The notes beneath the pieces are model-generated. The model ran no database searches. It was not told the DNA's origin and worked only from the letters and a program-made list of their open reading frames with translations. Shown here piece by piece: positions 20,219 through 31,611 of a stretch of DNA of 64,000 bases (position 1 is the stretch's first letter; each line of letters opens with the position of its first letter). This DNA is from Globisporangium splendens (Eukaryota > Oomycota > Peronosporomycetes > Pythiales > Pythiaceae), in the NCBI GenBank assembly GCA_006386115.1, contig VFIW01000034.1:124001-188000 (forward strand), written 5' to 3'. The position numbers and the translations under genes were made by a program.

Positions 20219-23200
20219 TTATGCCCTGTGCGGTCGTTGATGTGTGGTTCTCGGCGGCACTGGTCTTTGCGGACGCACTTCTTCGTCTTTCGCTGGCGAC
20301 GACATGGACTGCTGCTGTGGGAGCAATGCTGGAGATGCCGTGGGGGAAGTGGTAGTAGTAGCATTGCTACTCGTTGGACTTTGTACCTTTTTCTGCAATC
20401 GCTGCTGTTTGATCCAGACTTGGTCTGCGAAATGGTGCGCTCGTGTGTGATTCCATTGTAGTAAGTAATACGCCTTCCATGCGATGTCTAACTCGTCTTT
20501 CTCGAGCTCTTCGTCCAATGGAGACGTTCCGGACTCGTCGTTTTTTCTGGCTATGTCTTTCTCGGCTGTAGACGATGGAACACTGCTCATGGCCAGGAGC
20601 GAAAATTTCTTTTTCTTTGCGTTCTGACTGCTCGAGTTGACGCCGAGAAGTTGCTGCAGTTTATCGAATCGTAGGCGGCTGCTTTGCCAGCACCGAACGC
20701 CCTCTAGCGCGTTGTCAGCCTGGAACGCAAGCTCAATGTGGTCCTTCATGTCTTTCGGTGCAAGTTCCACGATTTCTGTAATGTGAGTGCAGCTCCCTGC
20801 CGGTTTGCCCCCAGCAGCCATGATGCGAGCTGACCGAGTGGAGTATTTGAAGCGTTTGCCGCCAGTAGCGAGTGTTGGATGCTTCGAAAATCCATGCTCA
20901 GGAAGCGTTCATGCATCCCCATGATATCAATATCATCCACAGCTGCTTGCAATAGATGCCTCCAGTGTGTTCCTCGTCCTGGATCTTGGTGGTTGGCGCC
21001 TGCCTTTGCCATAGAGGACGCACACGTTTGAGCGAGCCGTGTGCGAGTGATGCTGCTGGAGCCAGAACTGTTGTGTCCACCATTGCCAGAAGGATCGCTC
21101 TGGCTCTGAGATCCGTGTGCCGTCATCACGTGAGCGAATTCGTCAAAGGAGATGCGACCACTTGCATCCATGAGGGCTCCTTGGAGCGTGTTGCCCAGTC
21201 GCTGCTCCATTGCACCGTGCATTTCGATCCACGAGCGCACGATTGTCGTCACGGCGATATCCATTGGCAGTACCGGTGCTTCCACGAACTGACCATTCGG
21301 AACGTTCAATGCCGCTCCTCCTACAGCTGCAGACAGATTGTACGGTCCAGGGGTAAGCGGTGTCAACAGCGAGACTGTCGCAAGAGTCGATTTCTCTAAC
21401 AGAAACTGGAAACGCTCTTCCAGCATCGGCGCCACGATATCCGTAGCTGATGGGAACGATACGACATGCAGCATGAGCGCCTTGACAGATTCGAGCAGCA
21501 CGGATGGAACAAAATTGCAGGATGATGTCGAGGAAGTTGAAGAAACTCCACGCCTTGTCGATGCTACAGCCCCTGTTGTCGATTGTGGGCTTTGGTGGTT
21601 TGAGAGTCCCCACCCTGCTATTTCTTCGGATGCCAAGGTCCAGACATCGAGTGAAAAACCGGCATTCTGGATCAGTTTCTTGGAGACCGACACATGCAAA
21701 AGCACTCGCTGGCAATAGAAGAGGACAGGAAAGACTCGAGATGGGAGTATTTTCCGTTTACCGTCCTCCTTGTTCTGCAGATTGTAGAGCTTGGACAGCA
21801 ACGCGGATAGGTAAATCGTTTCCGTCGCAACCGCTGAACTCTGTGCACTGAAAATCGGTCCGGAAGGAACACTTGGTGCTGACCCTGCTGCTGCTGCTGC
21901 TGACGGTGAATTTGACAACAAAAGCTGGATGCTCGCGAAAAATCGGACAAACTCGCGCTCGCATTCATAGATATCTCCACGTTCTGCATCGAAAATACTC
22001 GCGTAAATAAACTCCACGAACTCTTCACAAGTCCATACGCTCGGCAGTCTTGAAGATGAAATTGCGTCCATCGCACTACTCAGCGATACCGGAAGCATTT
22101 CTGCTGATGCCGAACTGGTAGCCGCGGACGAAGAAGAACTGATCGCGTAGACACTATCGAGTGCCTTTCGGTACACCCAGTGAATTTTCTCCACGATCTC
22201 ATCCATTGATAGTGACGTCGCAATGGATCGTGGCAAGTGAGCTGGAAAGGCGTTGCCTCCTTCCAGTACTGGTAACAAGAGCAAGTCTCTGATGTGCCTT
22301 GGGAGCTTCATGACGGCTTTGTTGAGTCGGATCTGGACTTGATTTGATACTCCTCCGAGTGCCTCTTTGTCTCGAAATGTGGCGCTACCCCGCCTTCGAC
22401 CACTTCCGAGAGGAACTATCACGCTTTCATGATGGACCTCGATGCCAACGCGGAGTTTCGTCGTCAATCCGACCAGCAGAAACGAAGACGATGAGGAAAA
22501 GGTGGTCGCAGCGATTGTACAGTACGATAATGAGCGAAGGAAACTCTGCCCATTTCCTTCCCCCACAGCAGGGAACTGCGTCCCGAGACTTCGGTGCTGC
22601 GGTCGAAGCCACCTCAGTTTGCGTTGCCACGCCGATGAGTTAGATGTTGAGCTTGACGCTGCGCTCTCTCTCGTACGATTTGGGGTACTCGTAGTCCCGG
22701 TTTCTGCGTACAGCACCTCGATAGCTCGCAATGCGTCGTTGGTTTCGCGTAATGTGTGCAACTCGCTTAACGATATTTTCTCCATTGGGTTGATCATCGC
22801 GTTAGGCGAGAACACACTCGAAGAGAGCCCAGTTTCCTGATTGAAATGGGAACCTTGATGGTCTCCACCGATGCTTTGTGCATCGACCTGATCACTGGGA
22901 TGACTGATGGCTGTCGAGTTCATGACATCGCGAACACCGCGCCGCTCATGCAGATGCAGGTGGCTTCGGCAAAGCAACGCCAAGTGCGCAATGCAGACAA
23001 CCTGGAAGCGCAGGCGGAAGTGGAACCAGCAAAACCAGGCGCGAGCCGCTGGTAATCGTTCATTTGAGAAGGGAAACCGCTCTTGTTTGCTTCATCGTCG
23101 CGGTTCACGAGTGCCATGACGTCTGCACCTTCATCGTCACTTTCGTCCTGAAGATCTCTTGGATTCTGAAGCCACGTCGTGATATTCACACAATCTTGAA

Positions 23201-23312
23201 GGTGCGCGATGCAGTTCACAATGATCGATTTACAGTAGCCATGCCACTGCTCCTCGCGCTCCAGGTGCAGAAACTCTCTCTTCTCAAGGTTGCACATGCT
23301 CAACGAACGCAT
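20219..23312 (-). CDS. Large protein with EF-hand-like motif, function unknown
   Basis: The proposed exons are 23312-23002, 22903-20835 and 20775-20219, giving 978 aa. The second intron (59 bp, GTCAGC donor, TTACAG acceptor) links two open frames exactly in phase (NTPL to EIVELAPKDM). The first (98 bp, GTTGTC donor) is less certain. The N-terminus has a charged helical block (LEREEQWHGYCKSIIVNCIA). The middle is mostly alpha-helical with many Ser/Ala linkers. A single degenerate EF-hand-like loop (MDASGRISFDEFAHVM) lies near the end of exon 2, followed by an acidic segment and a Pro/Gln/Ser-rich tail. I do not recognise the family. The stop is only 15 bp from that of the SUGP1-like gene, so the 3' ends of the transcripts probably overlap. 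Confidence 0.65.
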
Positions 23313-23550
23313 ATTTTGCGTTTGCAGTTGAAGTGCGAAACCGGTATCGATCCGGTATATTTGCCACTGGTATCAGGGGTATCAACATGCAGGTATCAAG
23401 AAGGTATCAAGGATCAAAAGTGTCCAAGTCCGATCATGTTTTGGATGATGCTTTGTGGGGAAACGTATTGAACCAACACACGCACGAAATATTACAATAC
23501 TATTTCAGAGTGTTGGCGTTGTGCAAACCTGGACGATGGAACGATGCATG

Positions 23551-23588
23551 CCATTATCAATCCAGTGTGCCATTATCAATCCAGTGTG
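23551..23588. repeat. Perfect 19-bp tandem duplication
   Basis: The unit CCATTATCAATCCAGTGTG occurs twice head-to-tail (23551-23569 and 23570-23588) with no mismatch, so the duplication is probably recent. Confidence 0.9.
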
Positions 23589-26478
23589 ACGTGATGGATA
23601 CTTGATATGCTGCCCACCATGCGATGAGTTTCATGTCTTTGTAGTGGATTTATTTGTGCTCAGGATATCTTGTTCGTTTTCGATGTAACATAATATACCT
23701 CACCTAAACAAAACACAAAACAAAAAAGAAACGGACGCTGAGGCGAGACCACATGAAAAAATGAGCGGTTGCTGAAAACTTTGCGTCTCATTGTACTGTA
23801 GTGCTTTTGCTGGCAGAAAGCGTCAAATTGCGGGATACTCTGTATCTGATACGGGAACAGACTCTGTGTGCGAGTTACGAAGTTCTTTTCAACTACAATA
23901 ATTCTGCACTTCTCACGCTATCCACAAGTGAAAAAGCACCGCCGAGTCATGAACTGTTGACCGACTTGCGAAAAGGAAGATGAAATAGTTTTGTGTTTAG
24001 ACCCTAATTTTGACTTGGCTTATTAAAATGTTGATGTAAATTCTTGAAGCCTATCGACTGTAAAATCAGCTCCCTTCGCCTCCGTCCTATCTTTGCAAAA
24101 CAGCAAAACAGCAAAACAGCAAAACGAGAAGAAAGTTAAGATGAATGACCCAGAATTATAACACCACACATTTCGTCACAGCCTCCCATTTTGACCCGCG
24201 AGACATCCCACTTTTCTGTTTTGGCTTTTCGCATTTCGACCCAAAACTCGTGTCTTGTCCTGTGCTTTCGCTTCGCTTGTTGGGAGCAATGCGAAGAGCA
24301 ACCCTGACGAACTATATGTGCGTCCATGCAACCCTTCCCACTTGTCTTCTCGTATAAAGAGATCTCGCGCACACACTGATCTCCTCGCGCCCCGTCTGCT
24401 CATGAAGTGCAAACGAGGCAGCGGGGTGAGCAAAGGAATCGTAACTGTATCACCCTCTGTGTTTAAACAGCCTCACAAGACAGGCAAGCTCTACTGTAGT
24501 GTGTGAAGTCATCCCCCTCAAGAGAGCACCGACAACACCGCGATCGGTTACGAAGGGAGATCAAGTCCACATCAGGGATCACTTTCACGCTGAAAGCAGT
24601 TGACGCAGTGTGGTGTTTCTCACCCACATCAAAGATCAAGTCAAACATCATTCTATAAAGGGTATTAGGTGTAACCTGCTCGCTATGGCTGGGTTCACTT
24701 TCACTGGGTTGCAGAAGGTCGAATTTTGTTTCCAGTCACTTCCCACGTCATCCGTACAGTTTTACAAAGACACGCATTCGAACGCTTGTTCGCTGGGAAA
24801 CTCGAAAGCAGATTATGAGAGGTCTCCCGCAACCATCACTGTGCGGCTATCTTGTGCGAGCATTTTCCAGGTACCAGTTTATTTTTGAGCGTCATTTTAT
24901 TCATTATTTCAGCTTTCCTATAACCACACAGAGTGTGTGCGTGCATCATCAAGGAGTTATGGTCTGTTCGCAGCTTGCGCACAAGTTGTTGTTTTTTTCC
25001 ATCTATATATATATATGTTCCTGAGCTTGATGGCATTTGTGCCACTGGCTGTGACTGAATTGTTCTGACGACAAGATCTCAGCTGCAACGTGGCCAATTC
25101 TGTGCAAAGAGTGCCTGCGCTCAGGCTCATTTAAGTCCAGAAGAACCTGACCAAATGTGGATTAGCAGCGATTGACTCATTTGCCCTTGACGCCACTTTT
25201 ATTTTTTGTTTGACGTTGTTGTTTGGTGCATCATGTGCATATAAAGAGTGCGAATCACATCAGAACAGTGACGATGCAGCGAATGCAGTCGTCGATGAGA
25301 AACACCGTGCATTTGATAACTTTATAGGTGCACACGCCATCTGATCCTCTTCGGCACGGACGACAGGCTGTTGCAGATCCTCTCGTCACCACAATAAGCC
25401 TCGTCATGAAGAGAGAACGGGCGGATCAACATGCAACATGCTTGTACGTAGGTTGACGAGCGTGCCTTGACGTGCTCGATGACGGCATAAAGAGAGCAGG
25501 CAGTGTTTCGAAGACACAGACTTTCGTATTGGATTTTTGACACGCGTGCTGATCCGTTGTTGAAGCGCTTAATGGCCCCATGCCAGCACACACTCACACT
25601 CACACTCACATCCCCGAATGCTTACAACAGAGCCCTAGCCCCCGCCTCGACTGCATAAATGTGGAAAGAAATGTGCCCTAGCCCTCTGACAACTTACAGT
25701 ACTCAATCGAGCGGCTGTGTATCGAACTAGAAGACGGGACGTGTGGTCAGAAAAGGCAGGCAAGAAACATTGGAAACTAAAACAGAGGTTTAAACTTGCC
25801 ACTGCACCTGGTAAAACGAGACCAACTCTTTTCATAAACGGAGAATGAAAGCCGCTCTTTTGCCAGCTAGAGTCGCTGTTGTTATAACTGTTCGTTTCGA
25901 AGAGGCGATCGTGTGTTTCCACACATTTAAATATGTGTGTGCGAAGCAAGTTGGTATGAATGGGTTAAACGTTTTGTTTAATTGGAGTGGGTCAAATGGG
26001 GAGACATTAGTCACCGTGCTCCCACCGACCAGCTGGCAACTGGTCATGGGTCCGTTTCCAGAAGGCTTCGAATTCTATTGCTTCGGTCACTCGTTTTTGG
26101 CAAAGCTAATTCTATTTCTTTGTGTAAGAATAATGAGGAAACTGTCCGGGTCGCATCCCTTTCTTGTCGTTCGCCACAACCCTGCTGCCCTCTCTCTCCC
26201 CGCCTTCCGTTCTCATTGTCCCTTTTTGCATAACCTTATATCCTCGCCTCATCAAGGTTTTTCGTCGTTTTTTTGTATCAGCCACTGACCCATTTGCAAG
26301 GTGTTTCTGACTTCTGCATCCATCCGACGAGGTTTTACTTCTTACCTCGCAACAATAGAAAGAAAAGCAAAAACGATAACCGTTCCAGAGCGAACAAGAG
26401 AAAGAGGCAGGAAAGGGAACGAACGACGGCGACACAAACCACAACTTTACCAATTCTTGCAGCTGCGATCTGTGTCGA

Positions 26479-26547
26479 GCAAGCGAAACAAGCAAGCAAG
26501 CCGAACAAGCAGCCCAGCAACAAGCAAGCAACTAACAAGCAAGCAAG
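26479..26547 (+). repeat. AAGC-rich tract in bZIP leader
   Basis: The word CAAGCAAG and close variants recur about eight times just upstream of the bZIP start at 26603. Similar words appear after the bZIP stop (about 27928-27970) and in the kinase leader (about 31400-31460). Confidence 0.6.
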
Positions 26548-26602
26548 GGGGCGTAAATTACCGTCGCCCCCCGCGTATATATACAGGAAACTCTATTTTA
26601 TA

Positions 26603-27907
26603 ATGAGCCACCGACGAGTGGGTGCTGTCGGGCAGCAGGGCCGCATGGCGTCGGAGAAGAACTCGCTGCACCGCTGCGCCATCATGCTCTGCACGAACCC
26701 GGCGGTGTCGGAAGGCGTCTGCGCCATGCATCTGTCACGCCCCGGTCGCAGTACCGCGCCGCCGCCGAACGCGGTGCTGGCGTCCGCTGGGTACGCATCG
26801 CCGGGCTTCGGCCACCCGCACCACCACGCCGCGACGTCGGGCATGTCCCCGAGCACTCCAGACGGCCACGGCACGCCCGACCGGTTCTACCGCTCAGGCG
26901 CGCACATGGCTATGCAGCCGCGCGCCGGTCCAGCGTCCAAGAAGCAGCGCACGACCACAAATGCATCAGGCGCTGGTCTTGAAGCTCCAGGAAACCACTA
27001 CCCGCACTATCCAAGCCACAACAGCAGCGGCATGGCACTCACACAAGACAGCTTGAACCAGATAAACCAGAACAACCAGTTGCGGTACCCGAAGGCGCCG
27101 GGCGGTCGCATGGGCCTCGCATCGTCGTCGTCCTATGACGACAACGCGTACCTGTCGCACACGATGCGACCGTCGGGGTCGACGAACGACTCGGTGCACT
27201 CGGAGTCGGAGAACTCAATGGACGCAGACAAGGAGACGAACCAGCGCCGCGAGCGCAACCGCATCGCCGCACGGAAATCCCGGCAGCGCAAACTGGACCG
27301 CATCTCGAACCTCGAGGACGAGAAGATGCGGCTCGAGCAGCACCGCGACATGCTGGTGCAGGAGATCCGGTCGCTCGAGAAGCGCGACGCGGCCAGCGGT
27401 GGCGCTGCCAGCACGTCGGTCGTACCGATCCCAGACAAGGAGTATGCGCACCTGCAGGGTGTGCGTATGCGCATCATCAAAGCCGTCGAAGACGCGTACA
27501 ACAGCGGGAACATCGCGTCGACGCTGCCGTTCTTCCGCGACGACTCGATCGTGAGCGGCCCTCAGAACTCGTCGGTGCACCTGCGCGGCAAGGACGCGCT
27601 CGTGCTCGACTACCTGTGCACGACGTACCTGTTCAGCGACATCCACCTGTACCACGCGAAGATCGACAGTGGCGGTCCGCGCAGCCAGCACTTCCGCGTG
27701 CACTGGATCTTCACGGGTCGCGTGAAATCGGCGGGCGTGAGCATGAACAAGGAGTTTTTGGAGCTCATCGAGAGCGTCAAGGGCAAGCGTGTGACCATCG
27801 AGGGCGTGAGCAACTTTAGCTTCAGCGGCGACAAGATCGTGTACGTGCACCGCACGGCCGACCAGGCCAAGTTCCTCTCGGCGCTCGTCAGTCTAAGTAA
27901 AGAGTAA
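26603..27907 (+). CDS. bZIP transcription factor with N-terminal zinc motif and NTF2-like domain
   Basis: Single exon, 434 aa. The frame extends upstream to 26273, but the upstream part is low-complexity leader and the first good ATG is 26603 (MSHRRVGAVG). Residues 25-43 form C-x4-C-x9-C-x2-H, resembling the WRKY19-like CxxxxC/CxxH finger expanded in oomycetes. A Gln/Ser/His-rich middle follows. The basic region at about 213-230 carries N219-x7-R227 (NRIAARKSRQRK), the canonical DNA-contact pair, unlike the Cys or Val variants reported in some oomycete bZIPs. A short zipper (SNLEDEKMRLEQHRDMLVQE) follows. Residues about 290-425 have the pattern of an NTF2/SnoaL-like fold (VEDAYNSGNIASTLPFF, then HFRVHWIFTG). 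It probably acts as a dimer in the nucleus. The ligand or partner role of the C-terminal domain is unknown. Confidence 0.88.
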   Translation: MSHRRVGAVGQQGRMASEKNSLHRCAIMLCTNPAVSEGVCAMHLSRPGRSTAPPPNAVLASAGYASPGFGHPHHHAATSGMSPSTPDGHGTPDRFYRSGAHMAMQPRAGPASKKQRTTTNASGAGLEAPGNHYPHYPSHNSSGMALTQDSLNQINQNNQLRYPKAPGGRMGLASSSSYDDNAYLSHTMRPSGSTNDSVHSESENSMDADKETNQRRERNRIAARKSRQRKLDRISNLEDEKMRLEQHRDMLVQEIRSLEKRDAASGGAASTSVVPIPDKEYAHLQGVRMRIIKAVEDAYNSGNIASTLPFFRDDSIVSGPQNSSVHLRGKDALVLDYLCTTYLFSDIHLYHAKIDSGGPRSQHFRVHWIFTGRVKSAGVSMNKEFLELIESVKGKRVTIEGVSNFSFSGDKIVYVHRTADQAKFLSALVSLSKE

Positions 27908-28332
27908 CGGTACTCACGTGCGGTCCCAAGCAAGCAAGGTGCAGACAACAACAAATGGCGAGCAAGCAAGAACTGTTTGCTGCAAAGTGTGCAAGAAATA
28001 TTCTGATTGTAATTGCAAAAAATGCAAACGACAACAACAAATCAACACGAGCAAGGATGCCGTTTCGTGCGAAAGCATACGCAACTGTCAACCAAGCGTG
28101 GATGCTTTGACCCATATGTATATATAAATATATATTCTCTCAGCTAGGTGAGTGTCTGTGGTGTGTTGACTATATGTTGTTGTTGTTGCTTTTACGTGGT
28201 TTGAGTATGGAAAAAAAAGTGGAAACAAAAACAACCATGAAGCTGTTGTCGTGTACAGCTTTGTTTATTCCGTCATGATAACGATGGATATGCACCAATG
28301 GCAATATGGAAAGTCTTGCTTGATGTATGCGT
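27908..28332. other. Intergenic between convergent genes
   Basis: About 425 bp with CAAGCAAG words, a TATATA stretch (about 28117-28134) and no coding signal. Confidence 0.5.
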
Positions 28333-29158
28333 CTACAGCTCCTCCTTGGCGGCCTCGTCCTTGCTGGTGGCTTTGGCGCCGTCGCACTCGATCGCGGGTG
28401 CCGCTGGCAGCGCGTACAAGTTGCGGAGATAGTCGAACACGTCCGTGCAGTTTTGCTCCTACAGATGTATAATTAATCCGTACACATGCACACACAAAGT
28501 GTCAGTGGTTGCATTATACAATGCAGAGCATACAGAAGGACACTGACCTTGTAGACTTGGCACGAGTTGATCGCAAAGGGCTCGACGTGCTGCACAAAGT
28601 GGCGCGCGCGGACTAGAAAGACAGGGAAAAGAAGAAAAGAAAAACGCCATATCACAACGTTAGAATAGAAAAAGGCCACAGAGGGCGGCGTGCTCATGTT
28701 GAAGTATATAGAGACGTACTCGCACCGGGGAACTCCTGATAGAAGCGGTCGCTCATGAGTCCCAAGCGGTGGAAGTAGACGAGCTTCTGGTACCAGTGGT
28801 AGATGCGCTGCCAGTCGTGGTCCAGCTTGCGGTCCCAGAGGCGCGCGTCGCTCGGTTTGCACACGATCTGCTTGTACGAGAGCTCCGTATCATGCGAAAA
28901 CGCCTCCACAGACCTATACAACGCATATACATATATATATATGTGCGCGGGTTAGTTGCTTTGCAGCGCCGTGTACGAGAAGGGCGTCAGGACTCACTGG
29001 ATGGCGTCGTGCATCTGCTCGGTGCCGTACTCGGCGTAGAGCGTGTTGAAGAGCGTGGCCTCCGTCGTGAGCTCCGTGAGCAGCACCATGCGGTAGTAAT
29101 ACACGAGCGTCGCGAAGAGCATCGTGGCCGATACGAGCAGCGAGAGGTGCGCGCCCAT
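28333..29158 (-). CDS. Small single-pass membrane protein, unknown
   Basis: Four exons: 29158-28998, 28913-28726, 28612-28548 and 28458-28333, giving 179 aa. Introns use GTGAGT, GTGCGA and GTCAGT donors; for exon 2 an alternative GTACGT donor 6 bp downstream would add two residues. The N-terminus (MGAHLSLLVSATMLFATLVY) is a signal anchor or single membrane helix. The rest is soluble, with aromatic-rich helices (HDWQRIYHWYQKLVYFHRL) and a few Cys, ending in a Lys/Glu-rich tail EEL. The start is set by the ATG directly before the hydrophobic helix; the frame also extends upstream without clear need. I do not recognise the family. The multi-exon structure with consistent phase supports a genuine gene. 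Confidence 0.75.
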
Positions 29159-31611
29159 GCTGCTTCTCGATATGGCTTCGCTTTTCCCTGCTTCAGCTGC
29201 AGAGTTGCTTTCTCTCTTTCCACAAGCCACAACCACGCTTTGCCACAGGAAAGAAGGCTATTTGGTGGGCTGGAGCACAGTATCTTACTAGTCTAACACG
29301 AACAATATAGTGTGAAGCTTTAGTTAGAAGCGACTCCATCACACACAGACACACACTTTTGCTGAGACTTGACGTCTTTCTGCTGCGTTATCTTTATCTG
29401 TTGTACAACAGAACGCACGCATCTGTCAGCAGATTCGCTTGTGAGTGCGTCGTCGGCACTTTTGGGTTGACGCGTATGCGGTCGTCAGCCAACGAGCAAG
29501 TATATGAGTTATCCCTCGTCAACAATGCATGCGGCGTCCGCCACGGTCTGTTATGCTTGGTGTGTTTCCAACATTCTGCATTCACGCATGAGGATTCAAG
29601 CAGCACCATTAAAAAGGGACACGCCATCAGGAATGATATGCACGCTAGATTTTGGATAAGAAAGATATAAGCCACACGTGCTGGCACACCCATTCGCAAA
29701 AGCAAAGTGGTCCATCTCGCGCCTGTTATTCCATAAAAAGCAGGGCAAAAGGAGCCAGAGCAGGCGGTACGTACATTTCCTTTGATTTTCAGCAGAGTAT
29801 CAGCAATTCCATAAAGCCCACACAGTATGAATGCGCAATGCTGACGGCGTGTCATATTGGCTCGACAGAGATGACACGGTTCCACAATTGGAAGACTGCA
29901 GCCAGCTCACATGCACTGACGTATTTGTTGATAACCCACCCAAACCAGTCAGTCTCTGGCAGAAATATAAGACTCTACTGTACATTCGTAACGCTGTCGA
30001 GTCTTTGCCAAGCAGCCAAGATCTGTCTGTCTCATGGTTTTCTTGCCATCCAGCCAGCCAAGTCACGAAAGAAAGAAAGGAAGGAAGAAAGAAAGAAAAC
30101 AGATTCACCCCTCTCTCCGCGTAAATTACTGCATCCACACGTGTCGTTTGCACAAGGAAAGATAACCGTAGTTTACCAGATGCAAACGTGCAACGTGCAG
30201 GCGTGCGTACGCAAGTTCAAGTTGCAGATCCAAGTCTGACCGATGGATGGACGGCTCGCGACCAGGCAAGTTGCCGAGCCACAGCTACGGCACCAGTGCA
30301 CTCGACTGACAAGCACACAGAGTTTGCATTGAACTTGCGCGTGCTTCAAGAGCATCTTCAACATGGCAACTGGCGGAAAGAAAGAAACACACGTCGAAGT
30401 ACACTCGAGACAGACCAACGTGCAACAAACCCGATCTTGCGCAAACACGCACGGCTCAAGCGCACGAGCCACCACGCAACAACGCGTTTCCGTTGGTGCA
30501 TTCGTGGCCTGCAATCGAGTGGCGTTGACTTGGAGTTGCAGGATGCAATCGACAAGTTTGCTCCCGTGTTTACATGTGGTCGTCCCGTAAATAGCGCCTC
30601 AGGTTGTTGCACCAGAACACAAGCGACGTGGCAATCGGGAGGTGGACACATGTGCTGAGAGTGTGCAAGTGTACAGATTGATTGGCTGGCGCAGGTTTGT
30701 TGCACTTGTTTACTCCTGTCGTGCATGTGCTGGCGCTTGCGGGGGATGCGCAAGATTCGGCTGAAAGATATCGAACAACTCGCAACTTGCGTGGCACATG
30801 AGCTGCGTCTGGTTGCTGATGGCAAGCAAGCGATTCTTGCGTTTTTCGCGTGCATGTTGAACAAACGCCGTCGGCGAAAATTACAAAGCTGCAAGTGATG
30901 ACAGTGCTGCATTTATAGCCAACCGTTTGTCTCTGTTCGTATACATCATTTTGTTTCCCGATTGATTGGCGGAAATGCGCGTTCAGAGACACGGAGCGAC
31001 TAGGGTTGCTGCACGCACACGCGTGCCTTGCTGCGAGCGTGCAAAACAACTTGCCCAAGATATCGACCGCAAAAACCCAGCAAACGAACGCGTGGTTAGG
31101 TTTGCATTTCTGCTGCACACGTCTGCGAGTTCAAGTGTGTGGTGGTAGTTTACGAGTCGGCAGAAACGGCCCCGATTGTAGGATTGGCCACAGCGGTTAT
31201 ATAACCTGAGGTCCCGCTCCTTTGTCGCCTTCTTTCTTTCCCAGCAACGGACAGCAGCCCAGCCAAAATTGGACGGCAGCAACCAACCTGCTCACGCCCA
31301 TCCAAGGAGAGAACAACAACAACCGCAAGAAAGGAAAAAGAGAAACAAAAAAAAAAAAAAAAAAAAAAAAGCGCGAACAAAAATACCCAACACACCGACA
31401 AGCAAGCAAACGCACTTGCAACAGACAAACAAACCAACAAGAGCTGCAAGCAACAACTCCACCCCCAACAAGGTGTTGTCTTGCTTGCATCTCCCCGCAC
31501 ATCGGCGCAGACTCGTTTTTTTCTTCTTCGCTTTTTTTATTTTTCGTTCTCGCTAAAGGCGCGCACGTGCTTTCGCGGCACGCCTTCATAATCCAATTCA
31601 GCGTGCTCCAC
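29159..31611. other. 2.4-kb gene-poor region upstream of the kinase
   Basis: No coding sequence can be supported; open frames here have scattered composition and no domains. It is unusually dense in TGCAA/TTGCA and GCAAG words (30180-31100) and has a GAAA/GAAGG microsatellite (30067-30099). From 31301 to 31460 a purine-rich leader contains a run of 24 A. Confidence 0.5.
31347..31370 (+). repeat. Poly(A) run of 24 in the kinase 5' leader
   Basis: Twenty-four consecutive A residues about 240 bp upstream of the kinase start codon. It is not followed by target-site-like repeats and no retro-copy lies next to it. Confidence 0.85.

Larger units (their letters stand above)
23313..26602. other. 3.3-kb gene-poor region with short repeats
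   Basis: No open frame here has a credible domain or paired exon. Visible structure: a cluster of GGTATC words (23341-23410), a perfect 19-bp tandem duplication (23551-23588), four GCAAAACA units (about 24095-24125), a short AT run (about 25004-25017) and the promoter/5' leader of the bZIP gene. The leader ends in an AAGC-rich tract (26479-26547). Confidence 0.5.

Noticed and set aside
20746..20834. Reading the end of the large minus-strand frame straight through to TGA at 20746
   Set aside because: A 59-bp GT-AG intron at 20834-20776 joins it in phase to a second long frame, which is more economical than two overlapping genes. RNA-seq should confirm.
27215..27850. 211-codon minus-strand frame across the bZIP gene
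   Set aside because: Antisense shadow; the plus strand encodes recognisable bZIP and NTF2-like parts.
30358..30912. 184-codon minus-strand frame in the kinase upstream region
   Set aside because: Composition follows local TGCAA-rich sequence; no ATG context, no domain and no partner exon.
31347..31370. Poly(A) run as the tail of a retro-inserted element
   Set aside because: No target-site duplication, no coding sequence upstream, and it lies inside a purine-rich leader.
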